A stretch of DNA of 64,000 nt from Parabacteroides faecalis (GCF_022809355.1 NZ_JAKZMM010000015.1:25283-89282); one strand, 5' to 3'. Positions 27,408 through 36,382 are shown, numbered from the stretch's first letter. Numbers and translations are program-made. Notes: generated from the letters alone by a model not told the origin.

Positions 27408-28574
27408 ATGATTATAAATAGTCTTTTAGATACGGATTTATATAAATTTACGACCTCATACGCATACGTGAAATTGTTTCCAAATGCCTGGGGTACATTT
27501 GTTTTTAAAGATCGCGACGAAACCATCTGCTCGGATGAGTTCCTTTCCCGTTTGAAAGCTGAAGTACATGATTTGGCCAACGTGCAGTTGCGTACTGACG
27601 AATTGGAGTATATGTGTTCGCATTGCCGCTTTGTGCCTCGTGTTTATTGGGAGTGGCTTTCGTCGTTTCGCTTTGATCCTGAAAAGGTTCAGATTTATCT
27701 GGACGATGAAAAACACCTTCATATTGAGGTGACCGATTATTTATATAAGGTAACGCTTTATGAAGTGCCTTTGCTGGCAATTGTCACAGAATTGCAGAAT
27801 CTGACTTTGGGAAATGTGGCCGACAAGGATCAGGTACTGGCTAAGCTGTTTGAAAAGGTAGAACTGTCGAACAAGCATCAGATTTCGTTTTCCGAGTTTG
27901 GTACGCGCCGCCGTTTTTCGCTGGGAGTTCAGGATGCTGTGATCAATTATCTGAACGAAAACTCTTTTTATTGTACGGGAACTTCCAATTGCCATTTCGC
28001 CATGAAATACAACATGAAAATGATGGGAACGCATCCACACGAGTGGTTTATGTTCCACGGAGCCCAGTTTGGTTACAAGCATGCCAATTATATGGCGCTC
28101 GAAAACTGGGTGAATGTGTACGACGGCGATTTGGGAACAGCCTTGGCAGATACGTATACGTCGGAGTCATTTCTGACGAATTTGAGTCGTAAGCAGGCGA
28201 AGTTGTTTGACGGTGTTCGCTGTGATTCGGGTGATGAGTTTGCTTTTGTGGATGAACTGGTAAGCCGTTATCGGGATTTTGGTATTGACTCGACAACGAA
28301 GACCATTATCTTCAGTAATGCGCTTGATTTTGAAAAGGCGCTGCGCATTCAGCAATATTGCAAGGGAAAGATTCGCTGTGCTTTTGGTATCGGAACGAAT
28401 CTGACCAACGATGCCGGTTATAAGCCATCGAATGTCGTGATGAAGCTGGCCCGTTGCAAGATGAATGTAAATCAGCCGTGGCGCGAATGCGTGAAGCTTT
28501 CTGACGATATGGGCAAACACATGGGTAGTGACCGCGAAGTGGAAGCCTGTCTGTATGAACTGGGATTAAAATAA
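27408..28574 (+). CDS. pncB: Nicotinate phosphoribosyltransferase
   Basis: Joins nicotinate to PRPP to give nicotinate mononucleotide, the salvage entry into NAD. The start MIINSLLDTDLYKFTTSYAY and the motifs FSEFGTRRRFSLGVQ, GTSNCHFAMKYNMKMMGTHPHEW and DGVRCDSGDEFAFVDEL are typical. The C-terminus has FGIGTNLTNDAGYKPSNVVMK with the phosphate-binding loop. At 388 residues it is the bacterial short type. The frame is open from 27294, but that part is tRNA promoter sequence; the ATG at 27408 fits homologues. Together with nadD at 4536 it covers nicotinate to deamido-NAD. Confidence 0.95.
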   Translation: MIINSLLDTDLYKFTTSYAYVKLFPNAWGTFVFKDRDETICSDEFLSRLKAEVHDLANVQLRTDELEYMCSHCRFVPRVYWEWLSSFRFDPEKVQIYLDDEKHLHIEVTDYLYKVTLYEVPLLAIVTELQNLTLGNVADKDQVLAKLFEKVELSNKHQISFSEFGTRRRFSLGVQDAVINYLNENSFYCTGTSNCHFAMKYNMKMMGTHPHEWFMFHGAQFGYKHANYMALENWVNVYDGDLGTALADTYTSESFLTNLSRKQAKLFDGVRCDSGDEFAFVDELVSRYRDFGIDSTTKTIIFSNALDFEKALRIQQYCKGKIRCAFGIGTNLTNDAGYKPSNVVMKLARCKMNVNQPWRECVKLSDDMGKHMGSDREVEACLYELGLK

Positions 28575-28610
28575 TATCAGGTGGGATAGAAACAATCCCG
28601 ATTGTCTGTC

Positions 28611-28646
28611 AGGGGAAATAAGTGGGGAAAATATTATTTCCCCTTT
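28611..28646 (+). terminator. Terminator after pncB
   Basis: AGGGGAAATA pairs with TATTTCCCCT, then TT. It lies between the convergent pncB and FKBP genes and slightly overlaps the FKBP stop. Confidence 0.75.
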
Positions 28647-29044
28647 CAGGCAATGCCTACTAACTCGATTTCAAAAATGAGGGTTGAACCTCCGGGAATG
28701 CCCGGTTGCGAGAATTTCCCGTATCCCATTTCTGCCGGAAGATAGATTTCCCATTTGTCGCCGACACACATCTGTTGCATGGCAATAATCCATCCTTCAA
28801 TCAGATCGCTCAGACGGAAAGCAATCGGTGTGCCGCCCCGGCTACTGTCGAACTTCTTTCCGTTGATGGTCCATCCGGTATAATGCGCCGTAACGATGCT
28901 TCGGGGCGTAGGATGTTTCCCGTCATTCTTTCCAGTCGCCAGCACTTTGTAATAAATTCCTTTCGGAAGCGGTTTCACCCCTTCTTCCTGCGCTTTCGCC
29001 GCCAGCCATTCCTGATTGGCTTGTATATATTCTTTTTTACCCAT
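28646..29044 (-). CDS. FKBP-type peptidyl-prolyl cis-trans isomerase
   Basis: A 132-residue prolyl isomerase/foldase. The FKBP domain starts at YYKVLATGKNDGKHP and contains VTAHYTGWTINGKKFDSS, LIEGWIIAMQQMCVGDKWEI and PAEMGYGKFSQPGIPGGSTL followed by FEIELVGI. The active-site aromatics (Y, F, W, Y) are in place. A short helical leader (YIQANQEWLAAKAQEEGVK) replaces the dimerisation domain of larger Fkp proteins. There is no signal peptide, so it should act in the cytoplasm, unlike many Bacteroidales FKBPs, which are lipoproteins. Divergent from the unknown gene at 29394. Confidence 0.93.
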   Translation of the reverse strand: MGKKEYIQANQEWLAAKAQEEGVKPLPKGIYYKVLATGKNDGKHPTPRSIVTAHYTGWTINGKKFDSSRGGTPIAFRLSDLIEGWIIAMQQMCVGDKWEIYLPAEMGYGKFSQPGIPGGSTLIFEIELVGIA

Positions 29045-29124
29045 GATAATATATGATTGTTTGCGGGATAAAATTAACGGATTTTCCGGAAATCAGCAGC
29101 AGGAAATTCTTTTTATTTACTTTT

Positions 29125-29285
29125 GAAACGAAACTCACGAGGATCGAAATCGAAACCCATAGGAATCCTTTTTAAAACCCTCGGGAATCCTTTTTCAAAC
29201 CTATAAGCTTTTTCCTGAAAAGCCGGCGTCTTTTGATGAAAAGCCGGCGTGAATGATAAAAAAGCCGGCGTGTTTTGAAGATTTC
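29125..29285. repeat. Tandem array B: about seven degenerate 22-bp units
   Basis: An A-run followed by C recurs with the C at 29134, 29156, 29178, 29200, about 29222, 29244 and 29265, i.e. steps of 22, 22, 22, 22, 22 and 21. The units drift from AAACTCACGAGG and AAACCCATAGGAATCCTTTTT to AAAAGCCGGCGT (three near-identical copies). It fills most of the 350-bp divergent gap between the FKBP gene and 29394. Confidence 0.75.
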
Positions 29286-29393
29286 TTAGGCATGAATTTT
29301 TTTGGTTATTACAACATTTTTCTTCCTCAAATAATTGGCTGTCTATAAAATTGTTTTTATTTTTACATATTGTTTAATTAAAAATAAGTAACT

Positions 29394-30203
29394 ATGAAAG
29401 CTCAAGAAACAGATGATGCGCCAATTTGTCCTCTTTGTACGAATGTATTACGCGTACATGATTATTTGTTAACGCCCGACGAATTGATTATTTTTGATTC
29501 TTTGGTTGTGAAGGCCATATCATTTCATTATAAAAGATTCTTTTATTCCCAAAAACGAATCGAGAAGGAGACTCGTGTGAAACGGACCCGTTATGAGGCA
29601 ATCATCAAGAAGTTTGAGGAAATGGGGTTTCTGCAAACCTATGTTGACAAGATGCCGAATTCGGAAGGACAGATCCGTTATTTTTATGTGAATTTCCCGA
29701 AACTAGCCGAAGAAGAGGTGTTGGTCAAGTTGGTTCGAGAAAAATCGACGTTATTCGAGGCGATGCGTGCTTATATGGAATATCATGCCGATGAGGAGTT
29801 TAAAGCTCTATGTCCTTCGGCAGTTAAGGAAAAGCCCAAGAAAAATCAGGAGGAAAAACGGATTGAAGAAATCCGGGTGATGCTGGAAGAGACATTAAAC
29901 GAACGGCGGGAAATGTATAATAATGGAAAGCTGGATATAAAGCCGACCCGTAAGCTACATCCGACAACAGTGGTATTGACGAACCAGCAGAAGCAAGGTT
30001 TTCTGGATCTGGAAACCCGTTATGGGTTCGAATCGATTCATCAGGCTTTTATTGCTTATTGTGACGAAGTACTGGAAAAGGTATGCAAACCGAAGAATTT
30101 ATTCAATTATTTCCTGACGCGAGACCGCTTTCACCATGATTACTCGATTTTTATCAATAGTTTAAACAGCTATATGATAAAATACTCTTCGCCACTCAAA
30201 TAA
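29394..30203 (+). CDS. Unknown protein with winged-helix-like N-terminus
   Basis: I do not recognise this 269-residue cytoplasmic protein. It opens with a CPLC pair (residues 12-15, with no second pair nearby). Next comes a stretch that looks like a winged helix: DELIIFDSLVVKAISFHYKR, YSQKRIEKETRVKRTRYEAI, IKKFEEMGFLQTYVDKM. The layout resembles helix-turn-helix domains of plasmid and phage replication or regulatory proteins. The middle (about 125-185) is highly charged and probably coiled (EKPKKNQEEKRIEEIRVMLE). The C-terminal domain (about 190-265) has FLDLETRYGFESIHQAFIAYC and RDRFHHDYSIFINSL. Both flanking gaps hold tandem arrays (B upstream, C immediately downstream), so a DNA-binding role tied to the arrays is an attractive but untested idea. 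Confidence 0.6.
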   Translation: MKAQETDDAPICPLCTNVLRVHDYLLTPDELIIFDSLVVKAISFHYKRFFYSQKRIEKETRVKRTRYEAIIKKFEEMGFLQTYVDKMPNSEGQIRYFYVNFPKLAEEEVLVKLVREKSTLFEAMRAYMEYHADEEFKALCPSAVKEKPKKNQEEKRIEEIRVMLEETLNERREMYNNGKLDIKPTRKLHPTTVVLTNQQKQGFLDLETRYGFESIHQAFIAYCDEVLEKVCKPKNLFNYFLTRDRFHHDYSIFINSLNSYMIKYSSPLK

Positions 30204-30208
30204 AAGTT

Positions 30209-30475
30209 ATTATCATGGGTGGCTTTTAGCTGTACTTATTACGGTTTTTTGCTGTGATAATTGCCGTTTTTATTGACATAATGGGAGTTTGCACGGTGAT
30301 AATTCGGGCTTTTACGGTAATAATGTAGGTTTTCACGGTGATAATGCCCTTTGCTGGTTGCAGACACTGCCGTTTTTAGGGGGAAAGGTAGTTGTTTTCA
30401 GCAAAGGGTATGTTGATTCCGACAAAGCCACCTGTTGAATTCAACAAGGGATGTGTAGTTTCCTGCAAGTAAAGT
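30209..30475. repeat. Tandem array C: 21-bp units in two adjoining sub-arrays
   Basis: In the first sub-array the word ATAAT recurs at 30257, 30278, 30299, 30320 and 30341, exactly 21 bp apart, in units like TGATAATTCGGGCTTTTACGG. Two more degenerate units precede it, almost reaching the stop codon at 30203. In the second, CAAAGG/CAAAGC/CAAGGG/CAAG recur at 30402, 30423, 30445 and 30466 (steps 21, 22, 21). It lies in the 435-bp convergent gap before the M56 gene. No gene or terminator is apparent in that gap. Confidence 0.8.
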
Positions 30476-30637
30476 ATATTTAAAAGAATAATTTATATAT
30501 AAATAAGATCTATAAAAAGTTGTGCAAACTCGGAACAGAGCAGTAGCGAATTTGCACAACAGAGAGAGAGCAATCAAATCATATCAATAAAAATGAGTTT
30601 TCAATCCGATTGCCCGTTTGCCGTAGCAACGTTGTTT

Positions 30638-31957
30638 TTATTTCTCTTTGGGTTGAGGTCCATATCCCACAATAACGATATCGGTATCAGATTCTGTTTG
30701 TAAATCACTACCTTCAACTTTGAATAAGAAGCCTAAAGGAATTTTTGATTCAACAGTTTTTCCGGCGAGTTGCGCCGGTTCCCATTTCGGTGTCTTTTTA
30801 ATGACACGGATTACCTCTGCATCTAATGCTGGATCCACACTCTTGGTGATTTCAACCTCTTTTATTGTTCCGTCTACCCCAATAGTTGCGAGGCATGCAA
30901 CACGACCTTGTTTACCAGCTTCCAGCGCGAGTGTCGGATATTTTACGTTGCGGGCCAGAAAATTTAAAAAAGCTTTTTCTCCGCCCGGGAACTGCGCTTT
31001 CACTTCCGGAGTTTTTTCTTGCGGAATTGTCCACAAATCTGTAACTTTGGCTTTTGTTAAGACGGCTGATGCGTCTGATACTTCGGGACGGGCAAATGCC
31101 ATCACCGATAAGGCTGCCAGTGGAAGTATATAGATGTACTTCGCACGAGCTTGCGGGCTTGATTTTTCTTTTAACATCATAGTGATACGTTTTTTAAGTG
31201 AACTGTGATTAAAGCTGTTGGCCATAGTGTAGCGACTGGTGCCGACAGCTTTTTTAATAAGCAATAACTGATAGGACTTGGCATCGACCCCGGCGGCAAG
31301 CACGGCATCATCGGCTTCGTATTCGTGTACCGACTGCATTTCCTGTTTGAGTAGCCAGGCAGCCGGATTAAACCATTGCAGCAGAATACCAATATCTGCC
31401 AATAACAGATCCCATGAATGGTGATGCCGGATGTGCGCCATCTCGTGCGTTAAGATTTCCGTCGGATTTTCCCGGTAATCCTTTTCTGACAAGACGATGT
31501 AATGCATCCAACTGAATGGAGGTTGATTCCCTTCGATCAGAATCAGATGAAAAGGCCCGTTTTCAATATGCCGCCCTCGCCGGATGAGTAAATAAAGTCG
31601 GGTCCACGAAACAAGCTGTTTACTTGCGATCAAGACAACACCTACTATATATCCAGTACAGATCAGCCAAGTCCAAATGAAGGCTTGATGATCGGTATTG
31701 GTTTCCGCAGAAAGAGAAATGTTCGTCAGTGAATTCAAGATTTCCGGCCTGTTTACATCCAACCCTGCCGGTAAATCCGTATTTCCCCAGTTGACTAACG
31801 GAATGGCCGGTAATAGGAATGCCAATATCCAAAAGCCAAGCAGCATGATCCGGTTTAGTCGGAAAAAAGTTTCTTTTGCCAGTTGCCATTTATATAATAG
31901 GTAGAACAGCAGCAAGCAGAAGCCGGATTTAATCATATACGCAATAAAAACTCCCAT
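30638..31957 (-). CDS. BlaR1-like M56 family metallopeptidase with TonB C-terminal domain
   Basis: A membrane sensor-protease of 439 residues. Four hydrophobic helices (about 5-25, 34-55, 90-115 and 275-292) surround a zinc site, HEMAHIRHHHSWD, in a cytoplasmic loop, with the downstream Glu in VHEYEADDAVL. After the last helix comes an extracytoplasmic part ending in a TonB/energy-transducer domain: FLARNVKYPTLALEAGKQGR, then VACLATIGVDGTIKEVEI and IRVIKKTPKWEPAQLAGKTV. Such M56-TonB proteins pair with BlaI repressors: a signal triggers cleavage of the repressor. The repressor gene lies 13 bp upstream. No beta-lactamase or PBP gene adjoins, so the signal and targets are unknown. Confidence 0.9.
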   Translation of the reverse strand: MGVFIAYMIKSGFCLLLFYLLYKWQLAKETFFRLNRIMLLGFWILAFLLPAIPLVNWGNTDLPAGLDVNRPEILNSLTNISLSAETNTDHQAFIWTWLICTGYIVGVVLIASKQLVSWTRLYLLIRRGRHIENGPFHLILIEGNQPPFSWMHYIVLSEKDYRENPTEILTHEMAHIRHHHSWDLLLADIGILLQWFNPAAWLLKQEMQSVHEYEADDAVLAAGVDAKSYQLLLIKKAVGTSRYTMANSFNHSSLKKRITMMLKEKSSPQARAKYIYILPLAALSVMAFARPEVSDASAVLTKAKVTDLWTIPQEKTPEVKAQFPGGEKAFLNFLARNVKYPTLALEAGKQGRVACLATIGVDGTIKEVEITKSVDPALDAEVIRVIKKTPKWEPAQLAGKTVESKIPLGFLFKVEGSDLQTESDTDIVIVGYGPQPKEK

Positions 31958-31970
31958 GGTATGAATTATT

Positions 31971-32345
31971 TTAAGGGTTAGATGTGCGATGAGCGTTTTC
32001 CACTTCCTGAATAAGCTGTTTCAATTCTTCTATCGAAATTTCTTCTTTCTTGACCAGCGTAGAAACAGCGCTGAGGTAGGAGTTATTGAAGTATTTACTG
32101 ATCACACCCTTGAGTGTTTTGGATCGGAATTCATCTTGCGTGACAGCCGCAAAATACCGGTATGTATTCCCGAAAGCTTCGTGTGCCAGATATCCTTTTT
32201 CTTCCAATCCTCTCACAATAGTCGATAACGTATTGAAATGCGGCTTCGGATCATCGTAGAACGCCAGTATTTCCTTGACGAACAAGGGACCTTTCTCCCA
32301 GAAGAATCCCATGATTTCTTCTTCTTTTGCTGTTAATCCTTTCAT
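31971..32345 (-). CDS. BlaI/MecI/CopY family transcriptional repressor
   Basis: A 124-residue winged-helix repressor. MKGLTAKEEEIMGFFWEKG is the family N-terminus, and NTLSTIVRGLEEKGYLAHEA is the recognition helix and wing. The C-terminal dimerisation helices contain SYLSAVSTLVKKEEISIEEL. The peptide bond likely cut by the partner M56 protease lies in that helical part. The ATG at 32345 agrees with homologues; the frame extends seven codons further. Three dyads sit 36-85 bp upstream, so it probably represses its own operon. Confidence 0.93.
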   Translation of the reverse strand: MKGLTAKEEEIMGFFWEKGPLFVKEILAFYDDPKPHFNTLSTIVRGLEEKGYLAHEAFGNTYRYFAAVTQDEFRSKTLKGVISKYFNNSYLSAVSTLVKKEEISIEELKQLIQEVENAHRTSNP

Positions 32346-32380
32346 GTCTTTTCTCTTTTTCTGCAAATAACGAGAAAATA

Positions 32381-32430
32381 TAGTTTGTGAACTAATTTTT
32401 ATAGTTAATATAAACTAAAGGTTTTAGTTT
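32381..32430. promoter_or_regulatory. Candidate BlaI-type operator region: three dyads
   Basis: Three inverted repeats lie in 50 bp: TAGTT-N4-AACTA (32381-32394), TAGTT-N6-AACTA (32402-32417) and AAACTAAA-N3-TTTAGTTT (32412-32430), the last two overlapping. The shared half-site TAGTT/AACTA differs from the TACA/TGTA half-sites of staphylococcal Bla/Mec operators. Confidence 0.7.
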
Positions 32431-32502
32431 GATGGACGGTTGTTAGAAAGAATGATTATAAATAAAAGAAAATCAGTAGAATATAAAAATAGGATTAACG
32501 TA

Positions 32503-32534
32503 AAAAGGGCAACTTGTAGCAAGTTACCCTTTTG
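32503..32534 (-). terminator. Terminator of the FadL-type gene
   Basis: On the minus strand AAAGGGTAACTTG pairs with CAAGTTGCCCTTT around a 3-nt loop and runs into TTTTTACG. Confidence 0.9.
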
Positions 32535-32563
32535 TTTGCCCTGATAAGACGTACAGTTTTATA

Positions 32564-34003
32564 TTAGAAATTGTATGAAATTCCGATGGCTGGCATTAAT
32601 GCATAGGCATCATAGTGACCACTGAAGGTACGCGGCAGACCTAATAAGTCTGTATCGGTATAAGAGCCGTCGCGACCGAAGCCAGTTACATACGAGAAAG
32701 CAAAATCAACAGACAGCGGTTCGATCGGGCGGAAGCTTAATCCGGCAGTGATACCCAATTTATCCATACTAGGTGTTTCCGGATTCAGGTATTCGTCTTT
32801 TACCGGAGATTCATCATAATACGCTCCGAAGCGAACATCCAACCGGTTGGTAGCTGCAAATTGTGTACCGATACGATAAATACGAGTGTTCTTATATTCT
32901 TTGGCAGCTTTGATGTTATACTGTCCCAGCTCTGCATCCGGTTCAAAATAAACATCCAGAGATTTATAGGCATTCCATCCTACGAACTGAACTTCTCCGG
33001 AAACAGTCCAACGATCAGTTGGGCGATAGGTCAAACCTACATTCCAGTTGTCGGGCAAAGGCAGTTCGGCAGAGAAAGTACCGCTTTCCAGAGGAGGTAC
33101 GTTGATTCCGTTTTCCGGTAAGTTCGGAATACCCATGGCTGCTGCTGTCTGAAGTAATTTATTGACATTACCCAATAAAGCTTCCAGGTGTTCTTTGTTG
33201 GCATAACGCAAGCTGATGTCTCCTTCTTTTACTTTAGCTGTTACTTTGGAACGATAGGAGAGACCTACTGTAAATTTATCGTTGATATCGAACATCGCAC
33301 CTACATTAAAGCCTAAACGTAATCCGGCTTTTCCTTCCAAAGAAACTGAAGCTGCTGAAGCATCGTCATAACGTTGCATTTCGGTCAGGATCGGTTCAAC
33401 CATCGGCTTGAACATCGGATATTTTTCCAAAACCGGTCCCATCATGCTGTTGGCCATATTGGTCATGGCACCCGGACCGATCAATGCACGGTTAAGGGTA
33501 ATGTTACCAAACTCCATCATCAAACCGGCACCTACACTTAACCGATCCATGATTTTCCATGAGATAGTAGGCTGTACATTAAATGCTTTCAAGGCAATGT
33601 CCTGCACCAGATGAGCTCCGGCCCAGTCATTTCCCCAGTTGATACTACTACCATACGGTGTATTGATCATAATACCCGCAGCTAAGTTATCATAAATCTT
33701 GAAACCTGCGTTGATGTAAAGAGGTGTACTTGGCGTGTTGTCCGTTTTATAGGTTTCGTTTCCTGTCTGGCACTTAGCATAGGCAAATACTCCGGAGACG
33801 CCGGCAGATAATTCAACGGCGTTGTTCATATAAACCAGACCTGCCGGATTGAAATGCATACTTTCTGCGCCTAGTTTTAAGGCTGCACCCACATGACCCA
33901 TGCCGGCCTGTTTTGTACTTTGGGCATTTACTTGAAAACCTTCGGCTGCTACCTGTGAAAAAGGCAACAGGGCAAGGCTAGCTAATGCGATAATCTGCTT
34001 CAT
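32564..34003 (-). CDS. OmpP1/FadL/TodX family outer-membrane transporter
   Basis: A 479-residue outer-membrane beta-barrel of the family that passes fatty acids and other hydrophobic compounds. A signal peptide (IIALASLALLPFSQVAAEG) is followed by the family N-terminus GFQVNAQSTKQAGMGHVGAA. Next come LGAESMHFNPAGLVYM and AAGIMINTPYGSSINWGNDW. The barrel ends in an aromatic C-terminus (ISYNF), as needed for BAM insertion. An insert of about 70 residues around 165-235 probably forms a loop. TATCTTTG (minus, in 34050-34060) is a candidate -7 element. Confidence 0.93.
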   Translation of the reverse strand: MKQIIALASLALLPFSQVAAEGFQVNAQSTKQAGMGHVGAALKLGAESMHFNPAGLVYMNNAVELSAGVSGVFAYAKCQTGNETYKTDNTPSTPLYINAGFKIYDNLAAGIMINTPYGSSINWGNDWAGAHLVQDIALKAFNVQPTISWKIMDRLSVGAGLMMEFGNITLNRALIGPGAMTNMANSMMGPVLEKYPMFKPMVEPILTEMQRYDDASAASVSLEGKAGLRLGFNVGAMFDINDKFTVGLSYRSKVTAKVKEGDISLRYANKEHLEALLGNVNKLLQTAAAMGIPNLPENGINVPPLESGTFSAELPLPDNWNVGLTYRPTDRWTVSGEVQFVGWNAYKSLDVYFEPDAELGQYNIKAAKEYKNTRIYRIGTQFAATNRLDVRFGAYYDESPVKDEYLNPETPSMDKLGITAGLSFRPIEPLSVDFAFSYVTGFGRDGSYTDTDLLGLPRTFSGHYDAYALMPAIGISYNF

Positions 34004-34255
34004 AAAAATATGTTATTAGTTTGTAAAAATGTTCCTCATTCGTGAAAAACGGGGGCAAAGATAAGTGACTTTTTTGAATATATGCACATTTTGACCGAAA
34101 ATGTGCGGCACAAAATATGGATTTGTGTGCAAAAATCTTGGTTTATAGCTTGTCTAGCCGGCATTATTTCCTAAAACTTTATATCTTTGTCCTCCGAAAA
34201 GAATCGTTTTCTTTTCCGTGTGCTTGCTAAACCACGTATTAAAAACAAGAATTTT

Positions 34256-34936
34256 ATGAAGAAAAAAGAAGCTGCAATGGTATGCTTTTCCGGCGGACAA
34301 GATTCTACCACTTGTCTGTTTTGGGCCAAAAAGCATTTCTCGCATGTCGAGGCTGTGTGTTTTACGTATGGGCAGAAACACGCATTGGAAGTAGAAGTAG
34401 CCCGGAAGATCGCTGCGGATGCCCAAGTTCCCTTCCATTTATTAGATGTTTCATTGATTAGTCAGCTGGATCCGAACTGTTCGTTGGTGAACGATCAGAT
34501 CGAGATGGATCAGGTAAAGCCGGCAGAGACGTATCCGAATACGTTTGTTCCGGGGCGAAACATGGTTTTTCTGACTTTCGTGGCTATTTTGGCTCGAAGT
34601 AAAGGAATTCATCATTTGGTAACCGGAGTTTCGGAGGCTGATTTCAGTGGTTATCCGGATTGTCGGGATACGTTTATCCGTTCTTTGAATGTGACGCTTA
34701 ATCTGGCTATGGATGATCAGTTTGTGATTCATACGCCGTTGATGGACCGTGACAAGAGTGAAGTTTGGGAACTGTCGGACGAACTGGGTGTGTTCGACCT
34801 GGTACGTACCCAGACATTGACTTGTTATAACGGAGTGATGGCTGATGGTTGCGGTCATTGCCCGGCTTGCCGGTTGAGAAAGGCCGGACTGGAGAAGTAT
34901 TTGGAAAGAAAAGCAGGAAAACATCTTAATGATTAA
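34256..34936 (+). CDS. queC: 7-cyano-7-deazaguanine synthase
   Basis: Converts 7-carboxy-7-deazaguanine to preQ0 with ATP and ammonia, in queuosine tRNA-base synthesis. The PP-loop [15 protein letters not shown] is at residues 10-24. [31 protein letters not shown] and [14 protein letters not shown] follow. Four C-terminal cysteines ([16 protein letters not shown]) bind zinc. The ATG at 34256 is chosen: the frame from 34187 would start inside the TATCTTTG promoter word at 34182-34189. The queF reading frame overlaps or abuts its stop, so the pair is an operon. Confidence 0.96.
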   Translation: MKKKEAAMVCFSGGQDSTTCLFWAKKHFSHVEAVCFTYGQKHALEVEVARKIAADAQVPFHLLDVSLISQLDPNCSLVNDQIEMDQVKPAETYPNTFVPGRNMVFLTFVAILARSKGIHHLVTGVSEADFSGYPDCRDTFIRSLNVTLNLAMDDQFVIHTPLMDRDKSEVWELSDELGVFDLVRTQTLTCYNGVMADGCGHCPACRLRKAGLEKYLERKAGKHLND

Positions 34937-34940
34937 TCAG

Positions 34941-35408
34941 ATGGATACGAGAAAAGAAGAGCACGAATTACATTTATTGGGAGGAAATACGGTATATCGT
35001 CAGGATTATGCACCGGAAGTATTGGAAGCCTTCACGAACAAACATCAGGAAAATGATTATTGGGTTCATTTTAACTGTCCGGAATTTACCAGTCTGTGCC
35101 CGATTACTGGCCAGCCGGATTTTGCTACCATCTACATTGACTATATTCCCGATGTGAAAATGGTTGAAAGCAAGAGTTTGAAGTTATACTTGTTCAGTTA
35201 CCGGAATCACGGGGATTTTCATGAAGATTGCGTTAATAAGATCATGAAAGATCTGATCAAACTGATGGATCCGAAGTACATTGAGGTAACTGGTATTTTT
35301 ACACCTCGCGGAGGAATCAGTATTTATCCTTATTGTAACTACGGTCGTCCGGGTACTAAATTTGAACAGTTGGCAGAACAACGTCTGTTTAATCATCAGA
35401 TAAAATAA
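34941..35408 (+). CDS. queF: NADPH-dependent 7-cyano-7-deazaguanine reductase
   Basis: Reduces the nitrile of preQ0 to preQ1, the next queuosine step after QueC. Short (YkvM-type) family signs are the catalytic Cys in [12 protein letters not shown], the substrate-binding [20 protein letters not shown] with its Asp/His, and [16 protein letters not shown] at the end. An ATG at 34929 overlapping queC by 8 bp is an alternative start; homologues usually have short leaders, so 34941 is used. A strong terminator follows. Confidence 0.95.
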   Translation: MDTRKEEHELHLLGGNTVYRQDYAPEVLEAFTNKHQENDYWVHFNCPEFTSLCPITGQPDFATIYIDYIPDVKMVESKSLKLYLFSYRNHGDFHEDCVNKIMKDLIKLMDPKYIEVTGIFTPRGGISIYPYCNYGRPGTKFEQLAEQRLFNHQIK

Positions 35409-35426
35409 CAGTCTTCAGTTGAATCG

Positions 35427-35466
35427 TAGGGGAATATTTAAATAGTGATAAATATTCCCCTATTTT
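35427..35466 (+). terminator. Terminator of queC-queF
   Basis: TAGGGGAATATTTA pairs with TAAATATTCCCCTA around a short loop, followed by TTTTG. Confidence 0.9.
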
Positions 35467-35497
35467 GTACACTTATTAGATAAAAAGTCTATATTTG
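35464..35497 (+). promoter_or_regulatory. Promoter of the DUF1080 gene
   Basis: TTTG (35464-35467), 22 bp, TATATTTG (35490-35497). The spacer is slightly longer than usual. The TTTG lies in the tail of the preceding terminator. Confidence 0.55.
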
Positions 35498-35535
35498 TGC
35501 TCATTAATTAGTGCTATACAAAATCTTTATTTACC

Positions 35536-36345
35536 ATGAATGGAAAAAAACTTACTGTAAGAATGATGTTGGCAGCGTTCGCCTGTGCTGCCTGCTTGAG
35601 TGCTCAAGCACAAGACAAGAAACAAGAGTTTGTCATGCCTACCGGTTATGCAGGAATCACGCATGAAATGTCTGAGTTTTATGAACCTGTTCCGCCCGTT
35701 GTTACTCCGGGTACCGAATTGAAAGGTGGTGGTTTTACTGCTCCGTCGGATGCTGTTGTTTTGTTTGACGGAAAAGATCTTTCCCAATGGGAAAGTGTGA
35801 AAGGTGGACCGGCCGAATGGGATGTACACGACGGTGTCTTCACGGTTAATAAGAAAAAAGGAGATATTCAGACAAAGCAGAAGTTTGATAGCTTCCAGCT
35901 GCATATTGAATGGTGTGTTCCGGAAAACATCACGGGCGAAAGCCAGTTGAGAGGAAATAGTGGTGTCTTTTTGCAAGGTTTGTATGAAGTTCAGATTCTG
36001 GACTGCTACAACAATCCTACTTATGTGAACGGTCAGACGGGAAGTATTTATAAACAGTCGATTCCGCTGGCCAATGCCATGCGTAAACCGGGTGAATGGA
36101 ACGTATACGATATTATCTACAACGCCCCGACTTTCAAGAAAGACGGCAGTTATCGGACACATCCGACGGTAACGGTTATTCATAACGGTGTTGTGCTGCA
36201 AAACAATACAACTATTTTGGGAACGACTGAATGGATTGGTTTCCCACAGGTTAAGGCACACGGTGCCGGCCCGATCATCCTGCAAAGCCATGGCGATCCG
36301 AGCGAACCGATCAGTTTCCGGAATATCTGGATTCGCGAATTATAA
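35536..36345 (+). CDS. Exported DUF1080 (3-keto-disaccharide hydrolase-like) protein
   Basis: A 269-residue exported protein with signal peptide (MLAAFACAACLSAQAQ). The DUF1080 lectin-like sandwich starts at VVLFDGKDLSQWESVKGG and runs through SGVFLQGLYEVQILDCYNN, EWNVYDIIYNAPTF, and ends GPIILQSHGDPSEPISFRNI with IWIREL. Some DUF1080 proteins cleave 3-keto-glycosides made by periplasmic oxidoreductases; others may only bind sugars. I cannot choose between them here, and no 3-keto-sugar-forming dehydrogenase adjoins. The gene is alone between its own promoter and a strong terminator. Confidence 0.88.
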   Translation: MNGKKLTVRMMLAAFACAACLSAQAQDKKQEFVMPTGYAGITHEMSEFYEPVPPVVTPGTELKGGGFTAPSDAVVLFDGKDLSQWESVKGGPAEWDVHDGVFTVNKKKGDIQTKQKFDSFQLHIEWCVPENITGESQLRGNSGVFLQGLYEVQILDCYNNPTYVNGQTGSIYKQSIPLANAMRKPGEWNVYDIIYNAPTFKKDGSYRTHPTVTVIHNGVVLQNNTTILGTTEWIGFPQVKAHGAGPIILQSHGDPSEPISFRNIWIREL

Positions 36346-36382
36346 GGAAAATCTAACTTTAGGATAAGACAGTAAAGAAAAG

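Noticed and set aside
30638..32345. Beta-lactam resistance locus
   Set aside because: BlaI and M56 proteins are present, but no beta-lactamase or resistant PBP gene adjoins. BlaI/M56-TonB pairs are common in Bacteroidetes without one.
35527..36291. 254-codon minus-strand ORF
   Set aside because: It is fully antisense to the DUF1080 gene, whose signal peptide, domain motifs and promoter are clear.
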